Notes under the pieces: generated by a model
The model's input: only the letters and a program-made list of their open reading frames with translations
Database searches by the model: none
Told to the model about the DNA's origin: nothing
NCBI GenBank assembly: GCA_036635475.1
Contig: JAVWQH010000003.1
Span: 1-64,000 of the forward strand
Length of the DNA: 64,000 nucleotides
From: JAHHUA01 sp036635475
GTDB taxonomy: Bacteria; Bacillota; Clostridia; Oscillospirales; Ruminococcaceae
Reading direction: 5' to 3'
Translations under genes and position numbers: made by a program
In this document: positions 9,615 to 20,617 of the stretch, one piece after another
Position numbering within the stretch: the first letter of the stretch is position 1
How the letters are laid out: every line of letters starts with the position of its first letter

Positions 9615-10784
9615 CTAATAAAAACTTAGCTTAACTTTTTTTCCTATCTGCTCTAAATACTTTGTGAGTTCTTTTATAATTCTTATTTTAATATCAAAAT
9701 TAATCGGTATATTTGCCGTTTGATGTGCCGGATTAATTGCAGTCCCCACAAAAATGTTTATATCGGTTGCATCAACAAAAAGTGCTTGGCAAAGTAGTGA
9801 GGCAGCATCTTTTTTGTCATTCCAATCCGATTGCGTGTTATCTGTGCTAACAAAATTCTCAGCATATTTTAGCACTCTGCTTAATGTCACAATTCCCTCT
9901 GTGACTAAATCTATTCCATCAATTTTACCAATCGGCGGTATGTCAGGGTCTTGATAATCAAGACAGGTTATAACAGGTTTGTTGAGATATTTTCCGATTA
10001 TTGTGGCAGTTGTTCCGCCGCAAATAATCTTTTTGCCTGCTTTGGAAAAGAATAAATCAAAAACATCTTTTTCCGCAAGAATATCTATGGGTGGCCCAAT
10101 CATTAAATTTATTATTTGTCGATTTCTCACTTTGACTGTTGCAACAGTTGTATCGTCCCCCGGAACATCTGCATATAATTCCTTGCATTTTTCTGAAATT
10201 ATCGTTGAAATAAGTTTTGCAGATGCCTCGGGAAAATATCTTGCCTCTATATATTTTATTATATTATCACGTTGCCAACCATAATTTAATGTTTGCCCAA
10301 CCCCTGCATAAATCGCCCCATCACTTAGGGTTATAAATATATCTCCGGGCATAATTTTTATTATTGATTTAAGTATTTTTTTCCCATCAATAATTAGCTC
10401 TTCAATCTGATATCTATAGTTTTCGCCGTTTCTCATCATTATTATAAGCGGATTATCAAATTGAATTAAAACCGCTTCTTCATTATTATTAACTTGAATT
10501 ATTGAAAATGTTGAATATGCAAGTTGTCTTTCCTTGCACTGGGGCAGAGTGCTGGCAATTGTTTTAACACACTCTTCAAGCGGCATACCATTTGCCATCA
10601 TTGTTGCGATAATCTTTGAAGTAAGGATTGAAAGAATGTTTGCCTTAACTCCGCTGCCAAGCCCATCTGCAAGAACCATTGTCATAGAATTTTCGTATTC
10701 AACAACCTCAACATTATCTCCGCACAAAATTTCTCCGTACTTATTAAGGCTGACAAACCCAATGTCAGTTGTTAGATTATTCAT
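9615..10784 (-). CDS. SpoIIE-type PP2C phosphatase of the hydrogenase-sensor operon
   Basis: Serine/threonine phosphatase of the SpoIIE/RsbU class. The metal-binding aspartates appear in LADGLGSG (about residue 40), LSDGAIYAG (about 155) and PGDDTTVA (about 205). The first 215 residues form the phosphatase domain. The remaining 170 residues contain GGTTATIIG and resemble only other phosphatases of such clusters as far as I know. There is no membrane segment, so it is cytoplasmic. It sits between the PAS-containing hydrogenase homologue and the group B hydrogenase, the known context of group C hydrogenase sensors, where it is thought to pass the signal on by dephosphorylating a target. The target is not visible here. 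Confidence 0.85.
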   Translation of the reverse strand: MNNLTTDIGFVSLNKYGEILCGDNVEVVEYENSMTMVLADGLGSGVKANILSILTSKIIATMMANGMPLEECVKTIASTLPQCKERQLAYSTFSIIQVNNNEEAVLIQFDNPLIIMMRNGENYRYQIEELIIDGKKILKSIIKIMPGDIFITLSDGAIYAGVGQTLNYGWQRDNIIKYIEARYFPEASAKLISTIISEKCKELYADVPGDDTTVATVKVRNRQIINLMIGPPIDILAEKDVFDLFFSKAGKKIICGGTTATIIGKYLNKPVITCLDYQDPDIPPIGKIDGIDLVTEGIVTLSRVLKYAENFVSTDNTQSDWNDKKDAASLLCQALFVDATDINIFVGTAINPAHQTANIPINFDIKIRIIKELTKYLEQIGKKVKLSFY

Positions 10785-10803
10785 TTTTTGCTAACCTCTC
10801 ACA

Positions 10804-12468
10804 CTATTTTGACAGTGCATCTTTCAAATTTGTCAATGCAATTTTTGTTTCAGCCGCTGTTTCTCCCAATAATGATGCGATTTCCTGCACAACTCTAAGT
10901 TGTTTTTCTATTACTTTATCAGCGATTTCTGCTGTGTTTTGGTGCAAAGCTATTTTTTCATTATTTTGAATTTCTTTTTCAGTTATATCCCTCATTATGC
11001 TGATGATAATATCATAATCTTTATCAAAAATTATAGATTCTTCAACATATTTATCATACTCAACCAAATATTGTTTTTTTACAACCACTGGCGTTTTTTC
11101 CTCAAGCACATTCACATATTGAACAGGTGAGATTAAATTATCAATTGGTTGTCCGATAATTGCAGATGGATTTTGCAAATTAAATAAATTACAACCGGCT
11201 CTGTTAATAGACTGAATTAGAAGTTTGTCGTCCATAACTATAATTGAATTTGTTGTGTTATTTATAATTGTATCAGAAAAGGACTCGGCTTTTTCCTTTA
11301 AAAACGGTAGGCACATTGTCAAGTCAGCTTTTCCATAAATTATAGCAATAGCTTTTTCCCGACAGGTATTATATCCACAAGTACCGCAATTAAGCTCGTG
11401 TTCAGGCAAGGTTTTTCCCATCTTTTTAAGCATTTCTTTGATTTCTTTTTCACTTGGTACAGAGTGATTTATCCCCAAAAATGCTAATGATTTGTCAACA
11501 TTCGGTGCATTATCTATCGCTAAATTTTCACATTCGCCAACATAATTTTTAACTTTATTCTTAGTTGTAAGTTGTAAATTGCGTTTTTCGCCCATAACAG
11601 GTCCACCCACACAACTCCCTACGCAAGCACTCATTTCAATAAAATAGTTGCTCAGTCCGCCTTTTGAAATTTCGTCAAGTGCTGTTATGCAATTTTTCGT
11701 GCCATCAACTGCAATATATGTGTAGTCATCTTGCTTATTCATTGATTTTATAATTCCGCCTGTTGTTGGGAAAAGTCCTGTTTTAATAGGCTGATGCTGA
11801 TGTTTAATTTCATCAAAATTAATGTTATTTTCGCCCATCAATTCATTCCATTCCTCAAATGTCAAAACGCAATCCACAATTTTGTATCTGTCGCCCTCTT
11901 CCTTTTTGGCAACGCAAGGCCCGACAAAAACGACATAAGCCTCTGGGTTTTGTTCCTTAATATAGCTTGCGTGTGCCTGCATTGGCGACATTACATTGGC
12001 AAGCATACCCAAAAGTTGTGGATAATATTTTTGTATCAACAAATTGATGCTGTGACAACAAGATGAAATTAGAATTTTTGGTTTTTTTGTTTCAAGAATA
12101 TTTTCATATTCTCTTTTCACAATTTCCGCACCGATTGCTGTTTCTTGCACATCAAAAAATCCAAGTTTTTTTCCAACTTCAATCATAGGGTCAAAACTTT
12201 CCAAATTATATTCAGCAATAAATGATGGTGCAACGCTCAAATACACAGGTTTTTCCGAACTTAAAAGTCCTTTTAATATATCAATATCGTTTCTGATTTT
12301 TTTTGCGTTTTGCGGGCAAGTTACAAAGCAACTTCCACAATATATACACTCATCATTTATAATATTAGCTTGATGTTCGCTAAATTTAATGGCTTTAACC
12401 GGACATTCTCTGATACATTTATAGCAGTTTTTGCAATTGGATTTTTTAAGTTGAAGAACAGATGTCAT
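10804..12468 (-). CDS. Group C (sensory, HydS-like) [FeFe]-hydrogenase homologue with PAS domain
   Basis: Putative H2 or redox sensor. Domains in order: two [4Fe-4S] ferredoxin motifs (about 12-55, CKNCYKCIRECP and CIYCGSCFVTCP); an H-cluster domain (about 70-330) with SSCCHS (L1), GPCVAKKEE (L2) and SACVGSCVGGP (L3); a four-cysteine Fe-S domain (about 375-405, CGTCGYNTC ending with a Cys 16 residues later); a PAS domain (about 415-510); and a C-terminal helix. This architecture defines the group C sensory hydrogenases. All H-cluster cysteines are present, so cofactor binding is plausible. It overlaps the upstream gene by one base, and the phosphatase gene follows 19 bases after its stop. Confidence 0.87.
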   Translation of the reverse strand: MTSVLQLKKSNCKNCYKCIRECPVKAIKFSEHQANIINDECIYCGSCFVTCPQNAKKIRNDIDILKGLLSSEKPVYLSVAPSFIAEYNLESFDPMIEVGKKLGFFDVQETAIGAEIVKREYENILETKKPKILISSCCHSINLLIQKYYPQLLGMLANVMSPMQAHASYIKEQNPEAYVVFVGPCVAKKEEGDRYKIVDCVLTFEEWNELMGENNINFDEIKHQHQPIKTGLFPTTGGIIKSMNKQDDYTYIAVDGTKNCITALDEISKGGLSNYFIEMSACVGSCVGGPVMGEKRNLQLTTKNKVKNYVGECENLAIDNAPNVDKSLAFLGINHSVPSEKEIKEMLKKMGKTLPEHELNCGTCGYNTCREKAIAIIYGKADLTMCLPFLKEKAESFSDTIINNTTNSIIVMDDKLLIQSINRAGCNLFNLQNPSAIIGQPIDNLISPVQYVNVLEEKTPVVVKKQYLVEYDKYVEESIIFDKDYDIIISIMRDITEKEIQNNEKIALHQNTAEIADKVIEKQLRVVQEIASLLGETAAETKIALTNLKDALSK

Positions 12469-12713
12469 TACTTAATCGCTCCTAAAACATAATCTTTAAA
12501 AATTGTATCAAAGTTTTCTTTTGACACACCTGTTATTATTTCATCATCAATTTTCACGCTAACCCCTGTTGTACATTTTCCCAAACAAAATGCTGCGTTC
12601 AAATTGATTTTTTCTTCTAAATTATTATCTTTTATTGCCTTTTTAAAAAGTTCAATAATATCATAAGACCCACGTAGGTGACAAGAACTTCCAATACACA
12701 CTGAAATATTCAT
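12468..12713 (-). CDS. Thioredoxin-like [2Fe-2S] ferredoxin (NuoE/HydC-like, short)
   Basis: Small 81-residue protein of the thioredoxin-like [2Fe-2S] fold. The four cluster cysteines are in CIGSSC (Cx4C, near residues 6-11) and CLGKC (Cx3C, near 44-48), the spacing of NuoE and bifurcating-hydrogenase gamma subunits, but without their N-terminal helical domain. It is the first gene of the hydrogenase-sensor operon and shares one base with the next gene. It probably carries electrons to or from the hydrogenase homologues; that role is inferred from context. Confidence 0.85.
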   Translation of the reverse strand: MNISVCIGSSCHLRGSYDIIELFKKAIKDNNLEEKINLNAAFCLGKCTTGVSVKIDDEIITGVSKENFDTIFKDYVLGAIK

Positions 12714-12854
12714 AGTAAACCAACCTTTCCTTTGACGGTTAAAATTAAGTGTTAGTTAGTATAGTATTTATCTATATTATACTATATTGCTATTGGTTTT
12801 CCAACTATTATGCCATATAAAATTGACCATTGAGGCATAACAAATATATATGAG

Positions 12855-12888
12855 TGAAAAAAAGAAGCCGTACAAAAATACGACTTCT
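12855..12888 (-). terminator. Terminator of the ligA-gatCAB operon
   Basis: Just downstream of the gatB stop on the minus strand, AGAAGTCGTA pairs with TACGGCTTCT around a six-base loop and is followed by a run of seven T's. Confidence 0.8.
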
Positions 12889-12895
12889 AAAAAAA

Positions 12896-14335
12896 TTATT
12901 TTTCTAATTCTTTTAACATTATTTCTTTCAAAACATTTGGATTTCCTTGTCCTTTTGACAATTTCATACATTGACCAACCAAAAATCCCACAACGTTTGT
13001 TTTGCCGTTTTTGAAGTCAACAACTGCTTTTTCATTTTGAGCTAAAACGCCTCTTACAAGCTCTTCTAATGCCGATGAATCGCTTATTTGCATAAGTCCC
13101 TTTTCTTTTACAATATTAAGGGGAGATTTATCTTCAAACATTATTTCTTCAATAATAATCTTGCCTGATGCGTTTGAAATTTTTCCGCTTTCAATTAATG
13201 CAATCATATCTATAAGATTTTTTGCATTAAGTTTTGTATCTTTCAAAGTGATGTTTTTCTCATTTAAAATGCGAGAAACATCTCCCAAAATCCAGTTTGT
13301 AATGCTCTTTGGCTGGCATTGTTTTGTTTCCATACATTCTTCAAACAAAACGGCTTTATCCCTGTTTTCCATTAACAAATTAGCATCAAATAATGGCAAT
13401 TTATAATCGCTCATATATCTTGAAATTCGCTTATTAGGCAATTCCGGAAGAGAATTTTTAAGCTTCTCTACCTCATCTTCAGAAACAGAAATTGTAAGCA
13501 AATCCGGTTCAGGAAAGTATCTGTAATCCTGAGCATCTTCTTTTGTTCTCAACAAGAAACTTTCGCCTTTGAGGTCGTCCCAACGTCTTGTTTCTTGAGA
13601 AACTGTGCCGCCATCTTCAATAAGTTCAATTTGTCTTTTTGACTCATATTCAATCGCTCTGACAATTCCGCTGAAACTGTTGACGTTTTTCATCTCAACT
13701 CTTGTTCCGAAAGTATCGCTGCCTTTGGGCATAACAGAAACGTTTACGTCACAGCGAATTGAACCCTCTTGCATTTTACAGTCGGATATTCCGATATATT
13801 CAAGAATTGATTTTATTGTGTCAAGATAAGCTTTTGCATCTGCTGAACTTCGCATATCAGGCTCAGATACAATCTCAATAAGTGGAACACCACTTCTGTT
13901 AAAATCAACAAGTGAACCCTCAAAACAATCATCGTGAATTAGCTTTCCTGCGTCCTCCTCGATATGTATTCTTGTCACTCCAAAACGTTTTGTATTGCCG
14001 TTTTCATCAATAATTGCATCTATATATCCATTTTCACAAAGTGGAACATCAAATTGTGAAATCTGAAATGCTTTAGGTGTGTCGGGATAAAAATAATTCT
14101 TTCTATCCTGCTTTGAAATTCTGTTGATTTTGCAATTTAGTGCATGTCCCATTTTAATCGCATAATCAACAACAGTTTTATTAAGGGTTGGCAATGCCCC
14201 CGGAAGTCCAAGGCAAACAGGACAGCAATTTGTGTTTACTTCGTTTCCAAATGCGTTTTTGCAACCGCAATATATCTTAGTTTTTGTATTAAGCTCGGCA
14301 TGAACTTCCAAGCCAACAACTATCTCATATTCCAT
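12896..14335 (-). CDS. gatB: Aspartyl/glutamyl-tRNA amidotransferase subunit B
   Basis: GatB is the kinase and tRNA-binding subunit of the GatCAB complex, which converts Glu-tRNA(Gln), and often Asp-tRNA(Asn), to the amidated forms. The N-terminal signature GLEVHAEL is at residues 8-15, the zinc-type cysteines are in YCGC and NTNCCPVCLG, and the catalytic cradle motif DRKNYFYPD is near residue 81. A C-terminal YqeY-like tail domain ends the protein (about 330-479). Length is standard. It is 11 bases downstream of gatA and last in the operon before a terminator. Confidence 0.96.
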   Translation of the reverse strand: MEYEIVVGLEVHAELNTKTKIYCGCKNAFGNEVNTNCCPVCLGLPGALPTLNKTVVDYAIKMGHALNCKINRISKQDRKNYFYPDTPKAFQISQFDVPLCENGYIDAIIDENGNTKRFGVTRIHIEEDAGKLIHDDCFEGSLVDFNRSGVPLIEIVSEPDMRSSADAKAYLDTIKSILEYIGISDCKMQEGSIRCDVNVSVMPKGSDTFGTRVEMKNVNSFSGIVRAIEYESKRQIELIEDGGTVSQETRRWDDLKGESFLLRTKEDAQDYRYFPEPDLLTISVSEDEVEKLKNSLPELPNKRISRYMSDYKLPLFDANLLMENRDKAVLFEECMETKQCQPKSITNWILGDVSRILNEKNITLKDTKLNAKNLIDMIALIESGKISNASGKIIIEEIMFEDKSPLNIVKEKGLMQISDSSALEELVRGVLAQNEKAVVDFKNGKTNVVGFLVGQCMKLSKGQGNPNVLKEIMLKELEK

Positions 14336-14346
14336 TTTTTCTCCTC

Positions 14347-15807
14347 CTATCGAACTGCGACTTTATTGAAACCGCCAACAGCCTCTTCAAGCTTAGATGA
14401 AACATTCAGAATTAGCTTTTCCGAGAATTTTGGTCCAATCAGTTGAACACCAATCGGCATTTTATCTTCACCAATTCCAAATGGCAAAGAAATTGCAGGC
14501 AATCCCGCAATATTAACATTAATAGTGCAAATATCTGATGCGTACATTTTGAGAGGATTGTTGATGTTTTCCCCAATTTTAAAGGCAGTTGAAGGCGAAA
14601 CAGGGGTTAAAAGCAAATCACATTTTTTATATGCCTCTTCAAATTCAGCTGTAATTTTCTTTTGTAGCAATTTTGCCCTGTTGTAATATGCGTCATAATA
14701 GCCTGAACTCAAAACGAAAGTTCCCAACATAATTCTTCTCTTGACTTCTTCGCCAAAGCCCTCACTTCTTGTTTTTTCGTACAAATCATTAAGATTTTCA
14801 AGGTTTTCAGCTCTGAATCCATATCTTACTCCGTCAAATCTTGCAAGGTTGGAGGAAGCCTCTGCACAAGCGATTATATAGTACGCTTGCAGCGCATATT
14901 CAGTGCTTGGCAACGATATTTCCGTTATTTCTGCTCCCAATTGTTTCAAAGTTTCTGCGGCTTTCATAATTTCAGCCTTAACTTCTGCGTCAACGCCTTC
15001 CCCAAAATACTCCTTAGGCAAGCCGATTTTAACACCTTTTATATCGTTGGAAAGGGAAGAAATAATGTCCCCATACTGAAATTTAGATGATGTTGCATCG
15101 TGAGAATCGTGACCTTTGATTGTATCAAAAAGCAAAGCTGTGTCCAAAACTGTTCTTGCAAACGGACCAATTTGGTCAAGGGACGATGCAAAAGCAACGA
15201 GTCCATATCTTGAAACTGAACCATAAGTTGGCTTTAATCCAACAACTCCGCAAAGTGAAGCAGGTTGTCTTATTGAACCGCCTGTATCAGAACCAAGGGA
15301 AAAAGGAACTTCTCCCGAGGCAACAGCCGCAGCTGAACCGCCCGAAGAACCTCCTGGAACTCTTGATAAATCCCAAGGATTTTTTGTTTTATGGAAGAAA
15401 GATGTTTCAGTGGAAGAACCCATTGCAAATTCGTCCATATTCATCTTTCCAACTGTTATAACTCCGTTTTTATCAAGCTTTTCAACAACTGTTGCACTAT
15501 ATGGTGGAACAAAATCGCCCAACATTTTTGATGCACAAGTTGTTCTTAAACCTTTTGTACAAATATTATCTTTTATTCCAATTGGTACACCTGCTAATAT
15601 TGGCATATTATCGCCATTTAGACGCATTTTGTCTATTTCTTCAGCTTTTTTAATTGCTGAGTCCTTAGCTAATGTGATAAATGCTTCAACGTCTTTTTCT
15701 TGACTGTCAACTCTGTCATAGGTTGCATTTATAAGTTCAACGCTGCTTATTTCTTTTTTCTCAAGCATTTTTGATAGCTCAGCGGCAGATTTTTTATATA
15801 ACTCCAT
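14347..15807 (-). CDS. gatA: Aspartyl/glutamyl-tRNA amidotransferase subunit A
   Basis: Amidase subunit that releases ammonia from glutamine for tRNA-dependent amidation. It belongs to the amidase-signature family: the Ser-cis-Ser-Lys triad is visible as the Lys in GIKDNICTKG (near 78) and the two serines of the GGSSGGSAAAVASG and SDTGGSIRQPA blocks (about 150-180). An AGGAGG ribosome-binding site precedes the ATG at 15807; a TTG immediately before it is an alternative. It lies 23 bases downstream of gatC. Confidence 0.96.
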   Translation of the reverse strand: MELYKKSAAELSKMLEKKEISSVELINATYDRVDSQEKDVEAFITLAKDSAIKKAEEIDKMRLNGDNMPILAGVPIGIKDNICTKGLRTTCASKMLGDFVPPYSATVVEKLDKNGVITVGKMNMDEFAMGSSTETSFFHKTKNPWDLSRVPGGSSGGSAAAVASGEVPFSLGSDTGGSIRQPASLCGVVGLKPTYGSVSRYGLVAFASSLDQIGPFARTVLDTALLFDTIKGHDSHDATSSKFQYGDIISSLSNDIKGVKIGLPKEYFGEGVDAEVKAEIMKAAETLKQLGAEITEISLPSTEYALQAYYIIACAEASSNLARFDGVRYGFRAENLENLNDLYEKTRSEGFGEEVKRRIMLGTFVLSSGYYDAYYNRAKLLQKKITAEFEEAYKKCDLLLTPVSPSTAFKIGENINNPLKMYASDICTINVNIAGLPAISLPFGIGEDKMPIGVQLIGPKFSEKLILNVSSKLEEAVGGFNKVAVR

Positions 15808-15830
15808 CAATTTTATCCTCCTGTTTTTGC

Positions 15831-16097
15831 TTATTCAACTGTCTTTGGAACAACGATGCAACCCGCTTGCTTTTTCGGTGCATTTGCCAAAACTTCATCT
15901 CTTTTTAAAGAAGTCAGAACAATGTCCTCACGCAATTCCATAACATTATTTTCATCAATCTTTAAACTGCCCTCAATCTCAGGTAAGTTTTCCACCATTT
16001 TTAGAATATCTTTCATTTCATTTTCAAACTTTTCAATTTGATTTTCTTCAATTTTAAGCTTTGCCAGCTTAGCGATATGCTTAATATCAATAGTCAT
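15831..16097 (-). CDS. gatC: Aspartyl/glutamyl-tRNA amidotransferase subunit C
   Basis: Small subunit that belts GatA and GatB together. It has the family start HIAKLAKLKI, the helical middle with MKDILKMVENL, and the conserved LREDIV near residue 55. I chose the ATG at 16097, nine bases after AAAGGA, rather than the ATG at 16106, which directly abuts that ribosome-binding site. Its first codons are repeated on the far side of the N gap, an assembly artefact described separately. Confidence 0.93.
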   Translation of the reverse strand: MTIDIKHIAKLAKLKIEENQIEKFENEMKDILKMVENLPEIEGSLKIDENNVMELREDIVLTSLKRDEVLANAPKKQAGCIVVPKTVE

Positions 16098-16134
16098 ATT
16101 TATCATTCCTTTATAAAGTAAAATTTAAAACTAA
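16080..16134. repeat. 55-bp exact duplicate, left copy at assembly gap
   Basis: The 55 bases directly before the N run are identical, in the same orientation, to the 55 bases directly after it (16235-16289). The copy contains the start codon and ribosome-binding site of gatC. This is the pattern left when two contigs sharing a k-mer-length overlap are scaffolded without merging. Confidence 0.95.
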
Positions 16135-16234
16135 NNNNNNNNNNNNNNNNNNNNNNNNNNNNNNNNNNNNNNNNNNNNNNNNNNNNNNNNNNNNNNNNNN
16201 NNNNNNNNNNNNNNNNNNNNNNNNNNNNNNNNNN
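16135..16234. other. Assembly gap, 100 Ns
   Basis: Exactly 100 unknown bases between gatC and ligA. Because both flanks carry the same 55 bases, the true gap is probably zero and the contigs overlap. Confidence 0.98.
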
Positions 16235-16289
16235 CTTAATATCAATAGTCATATTTATCATTCCTTTATAAAGTAAAATTTAAAACTAA
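16235..16289. repeat. 55-bp exact duplicate, right copy at assembly gap
   Basis: Identical to 16080-16134. If the two copies are one, ligA and gatC are about 90 bases apart, normal spacing for genes of one operon. Confidence 0.95.
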
Positions 16290-16344
16290 CGCAATATATC
16301 AATGTTCAAATTTAATTTTCAGTAAATTAAATTCTAATATTAAA

Positions 16345-18342
<1,998 letters not shown>

Positions 18343-18413
18343 TCAAAACACTTTAAATTATTAACAATAATTATGTAATGCTTATGCAGTAATACACTTT
18401 TTTATTATAGCAC

Positions 18414-18442
18414 AAAAAAGCAGTAATTAATACTGCTTTTTT
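18414..18442 (-). terminator. Symmetric terminator between ligA and the anion permease
   Basis: AAAAAAGCAGTA and TACTGCTTTTTT form a perfect 12-bp stem around ATTAA, working on either strand. It lies downstream of the minus-strand permease gene. Confidence 0.8.
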
Positions 18443-18578
18443 AAAATATTATTATATTAAAATCCCATTAAATACAATTAATTAAAATTATTATATTCAA
18501 ATAAACGCCAAATAAATACACGTAATTTTCTGTTTCATCGTTTATTTTCAATCATTAAAAAATCTTGCTGAAACTTTG

Positions 18579-19682
18579 TCATTTCAAAGCCGAAACAACT
18601 GCAATTAGGAAAATCAGCATAATAATATTGCAAAAAGTAAATAGAAAAATATAAAGCCCAGACTTTGCGTTTTCATTTTTAACATATAGTTTGAAAGAAA
18701 TCAAACTAGCCAGTGATGCAACTAAAGTACCCATTCCTCCCACGTTTACGCCTAGCAACAATTCTTTTGCTTGCGTTGTAAAACCGGATAGCATAATTGC
18801 TGCTGGGACATTGCTTATAACCTGACTTATCATCACTGCTGAAATAAATTCTTTTCCTGACATTAGCGCTGTAATCATTCTTTTTACCCATTCAATATTT
18901 GAGAGATTTCCTACAAATATAAAAAATGCTACAAAAGTGAACAGCAAACTATAATCCACTTTGAAAAATATTTTTTTGTTCAGCAAAAACAACCCTACAA
19001 CTGTGATTGCAAGTGTAACACGATAATCAATTATATGTAAAACAGCAAAAATTGAAAGTAAAAACAAAATGCTATATCCAATTAGTTGATATTTATTTCC
19101 TATAGGAATTTTTCCTTTTTCTTCAATATCCACAGTTTCTTTTGGTATTATCCACACAAAAGCCAAAATCATAATAAATCCAGCCACGCAAACAGGGAGT
19201 ACTATTTGAAAAAACTCGCTTATATTCATATTGTAGAATGAGTAAAGATATAAATTTTGTGGATTGCCGATGGGAGTCATCATACTGCCTATGTTAGCAG
19301 CTATTGTTTCCATTACCACTATAAAAGCCAACTGTTTTTGCCTACAATTTTTCATAATACCGATAGTTAATGGCACAAATGTAAGCAATGCCACATCGTT
19401 AGTAACAAGCATTGCCGAAAAAAAGCAAGCACTAACCAAAATTAAGGCTATAACTTTAATATTATTTGACTTGCTCAATAGTTTTTGTGAAAGCAAATCG
19501 AACACACCTGTCTGTATAAATCCTGCCACAACTGCCATTAAACAAAACAAAATAGACAGCACTGGAAAATTAATATAATGAAAATATTCTTTGCTTATGG
19601 GTACAAAAAATATAGTAATTATTGCAGCAATCCAAGCAATAATTAAAATTATCTCACTTTTAATAAATTTTATAATTGACAA
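18579..19682 (-). CDS. SLC13/ArsB-type anion permease
   Basis: Integral membrane transporter of the ion-transporter superfamily that includes citrate, arsenite (ArsB) and Na+/dicarboxylate carriers. About ten hydrophobic segments are visible. Two characteristic re-entrant blocks are present: TNDVALLTFVPLTIG near 95 and IGSMMTPIGNPQNLY near 132, with NVPAAIMLSG near 295 as the second-half counterpart. 367 residues is short but normal for the clostridial citrate-transporter-like group. It starts at TTG with GAGGTG five bases upstream. It stands alone and the substrate is not predictable. Confidence 0.75.
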   Translation of the reverse strand: MSIIKFIKSEIILIIAWIAAIITIFFVPISKEYFHYINFPVLSILFCLMAVVAGFIQTGVFDLLSQKLLSKSNNIKVIALILVSACFFSAMLVTNDVALLTFVPLTIGIMKNCRQKQLAFIVVMETIAANIGSMMTPIGNPQNLYLYSFYNMNISEFFQIVLPVCVAGFIMILAFVWIIPKETVDIEEKGKIPIGNKYQLIGYSILFLLSIFAVLHIIDYRVTLAITVVGLFLLNKKIFFKVDYSLLFTFVAFFIFVGNLSNIEWVKRMITALMSGKEFISAVMISQVISNVPAAIMLSGFTTQAKELLLGVNVGGMGTLVASLASLISFKLYVKNENAKSGLYIFLFTFCNIIMLIFLIAVVSALK

Positions 19683-19815
19683 AATAACACCTCTGATTTT
19701 CTTCTTTGAAAGCAGTTATATCCGTTAATTTAAAGCTTTTGCATTAGCTATATTAAAATACATTCAAGTTATATCACTATTATAGTTTGATGTCAAATAG
19801 TTGTGTAATATTTTT

Positions 19816-19843
19816 TATATTCACTTATTTATTGCCATAAGAA
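19816..19843 (+). promoter_or_regulatory. Possible sigma-E-type promoter of yunB
   Basis: TATATT (19816-19821) and CATAAGAA (from 19836) are 14 bases apart, near the sigma-E pattern of ATATT and CATACA-T at 14-15 bases. It is about 55 bases before the yunB start. yunB belongs to the mother-cell sigma-E regulon in Bacillus subtilis. The -10 match is partial. Confidence 0.4.
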
Positions 19844-19895
19844 TAGTATATAACGCATAAACATTATTAATATAAACAAAGAAGGTGGTATCCCA

Positions 19896-20615
19896 TTGAA
19901 TACTCACCATAGATACAGATTGAATAAAAAGCAAAGACTGCTTGTTAAATTCTGGATATATTTTTTAATTTTCGCAGCTATATCCTTATTTATTGACTTC
20001 CAAATAAGACCTATTATTAAAACTATGTCAGCATATCAAGCAAGAGTTTTTTCTGGAAAAGTTATAAATGATGCCATTTCCAACCAGCTTTTGGAGAAGA
20101 ATATTACATATGATAAAATAATATCTATCACATTAAATGAAAAAGGTAATGTTTCTTCTGTTCAAACTGATATTGTAACTTTAAATAGACTGAGAACCGA
20201 TATAATTAATTCAGTTATTGAAAGTATTGATGAAATATCCGAGCAAGATATTGAAATACCCATTGGCACTTTAACAGGTGTTCAGCTTTTTTCAGGACGA
20301 GGTCCAAAAGTGAATTTTAAAATCAAGCCAACAGGATTTATTGAAACATCATTAAAAAATAAATTCGATTCTGCCGGCATTAACCAAACACGTCATCAAA
20401 TAATGCTGAATATCAACTTGACTGTAACTGCAATTATCCCCGGCTACACAACCACTACTGAGGTTTCATCTAACTTTTGTCTTGCCGAAACAATAATTGT
20501 AGGTGCTGTACCTGAGGCATTCACAGAAGTTTTAGATTCACAAGATGTCACAGGAAAAATTTTTGATTATGGTGCTGACAGAAGTTTCACCATTGACAGA
20601 ACCCCAGAAACATAA
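19896..20615 (+). CDS. yunB: Sporulation protein YunB
   Basis: Membrane-anchored sporulation protein of the mother cell. A basic N-terminus (about 1-18) precedes one transmembrane segment (about 19-40); the remaining 200 residues should lie outside the membrane. Family blocks are present, including IPIGTLTGVQLFSGRGPKV near 130 and the TTTEVSSNFCLAETIIVG region near 190. The gene starts with TTG, seven bases after AGGTGG; no ATG alternative lies near. It is convergent with the TetM-like GTPase, with only two bases between the stops and no terminator seen. Confidence 0.85.
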   Translation: MNTHHRYRLNKKQRLLVKFWIYFLIFAAISLFIDFQIRPIIKTMSAYQARVFSGKVINDAISNQLLEKNITYDKIISITLNEKGNVSSVQTDIVTLNRLRTDIINSVIESIDEISEQDIEIPIGTLTGVQLFSGRGPKVNFKIKPTGFIETSLKNKFDSAGINQTRHQIMLNINLTVTAIIPGYTTTTEVSSNFCLAETIIVGAVPEAFTEVLDSQDVTGKIFDYGADRSFTIDRTPET

Positions 20616-20617
20616 AT

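Noticed and set aside
12777..12971. 64-codon minus-strand ORF with a hydrophobic stretch
   Set aside because: It overlaps the end of gatB in another frame and runs through that operon's terminator; no ribosome-binding site.
16080..16289. A biological direct repeat flanking an insertion
   Set aside because: The 100-N run between two identical 55-base copies is the usual scaffold artefact.
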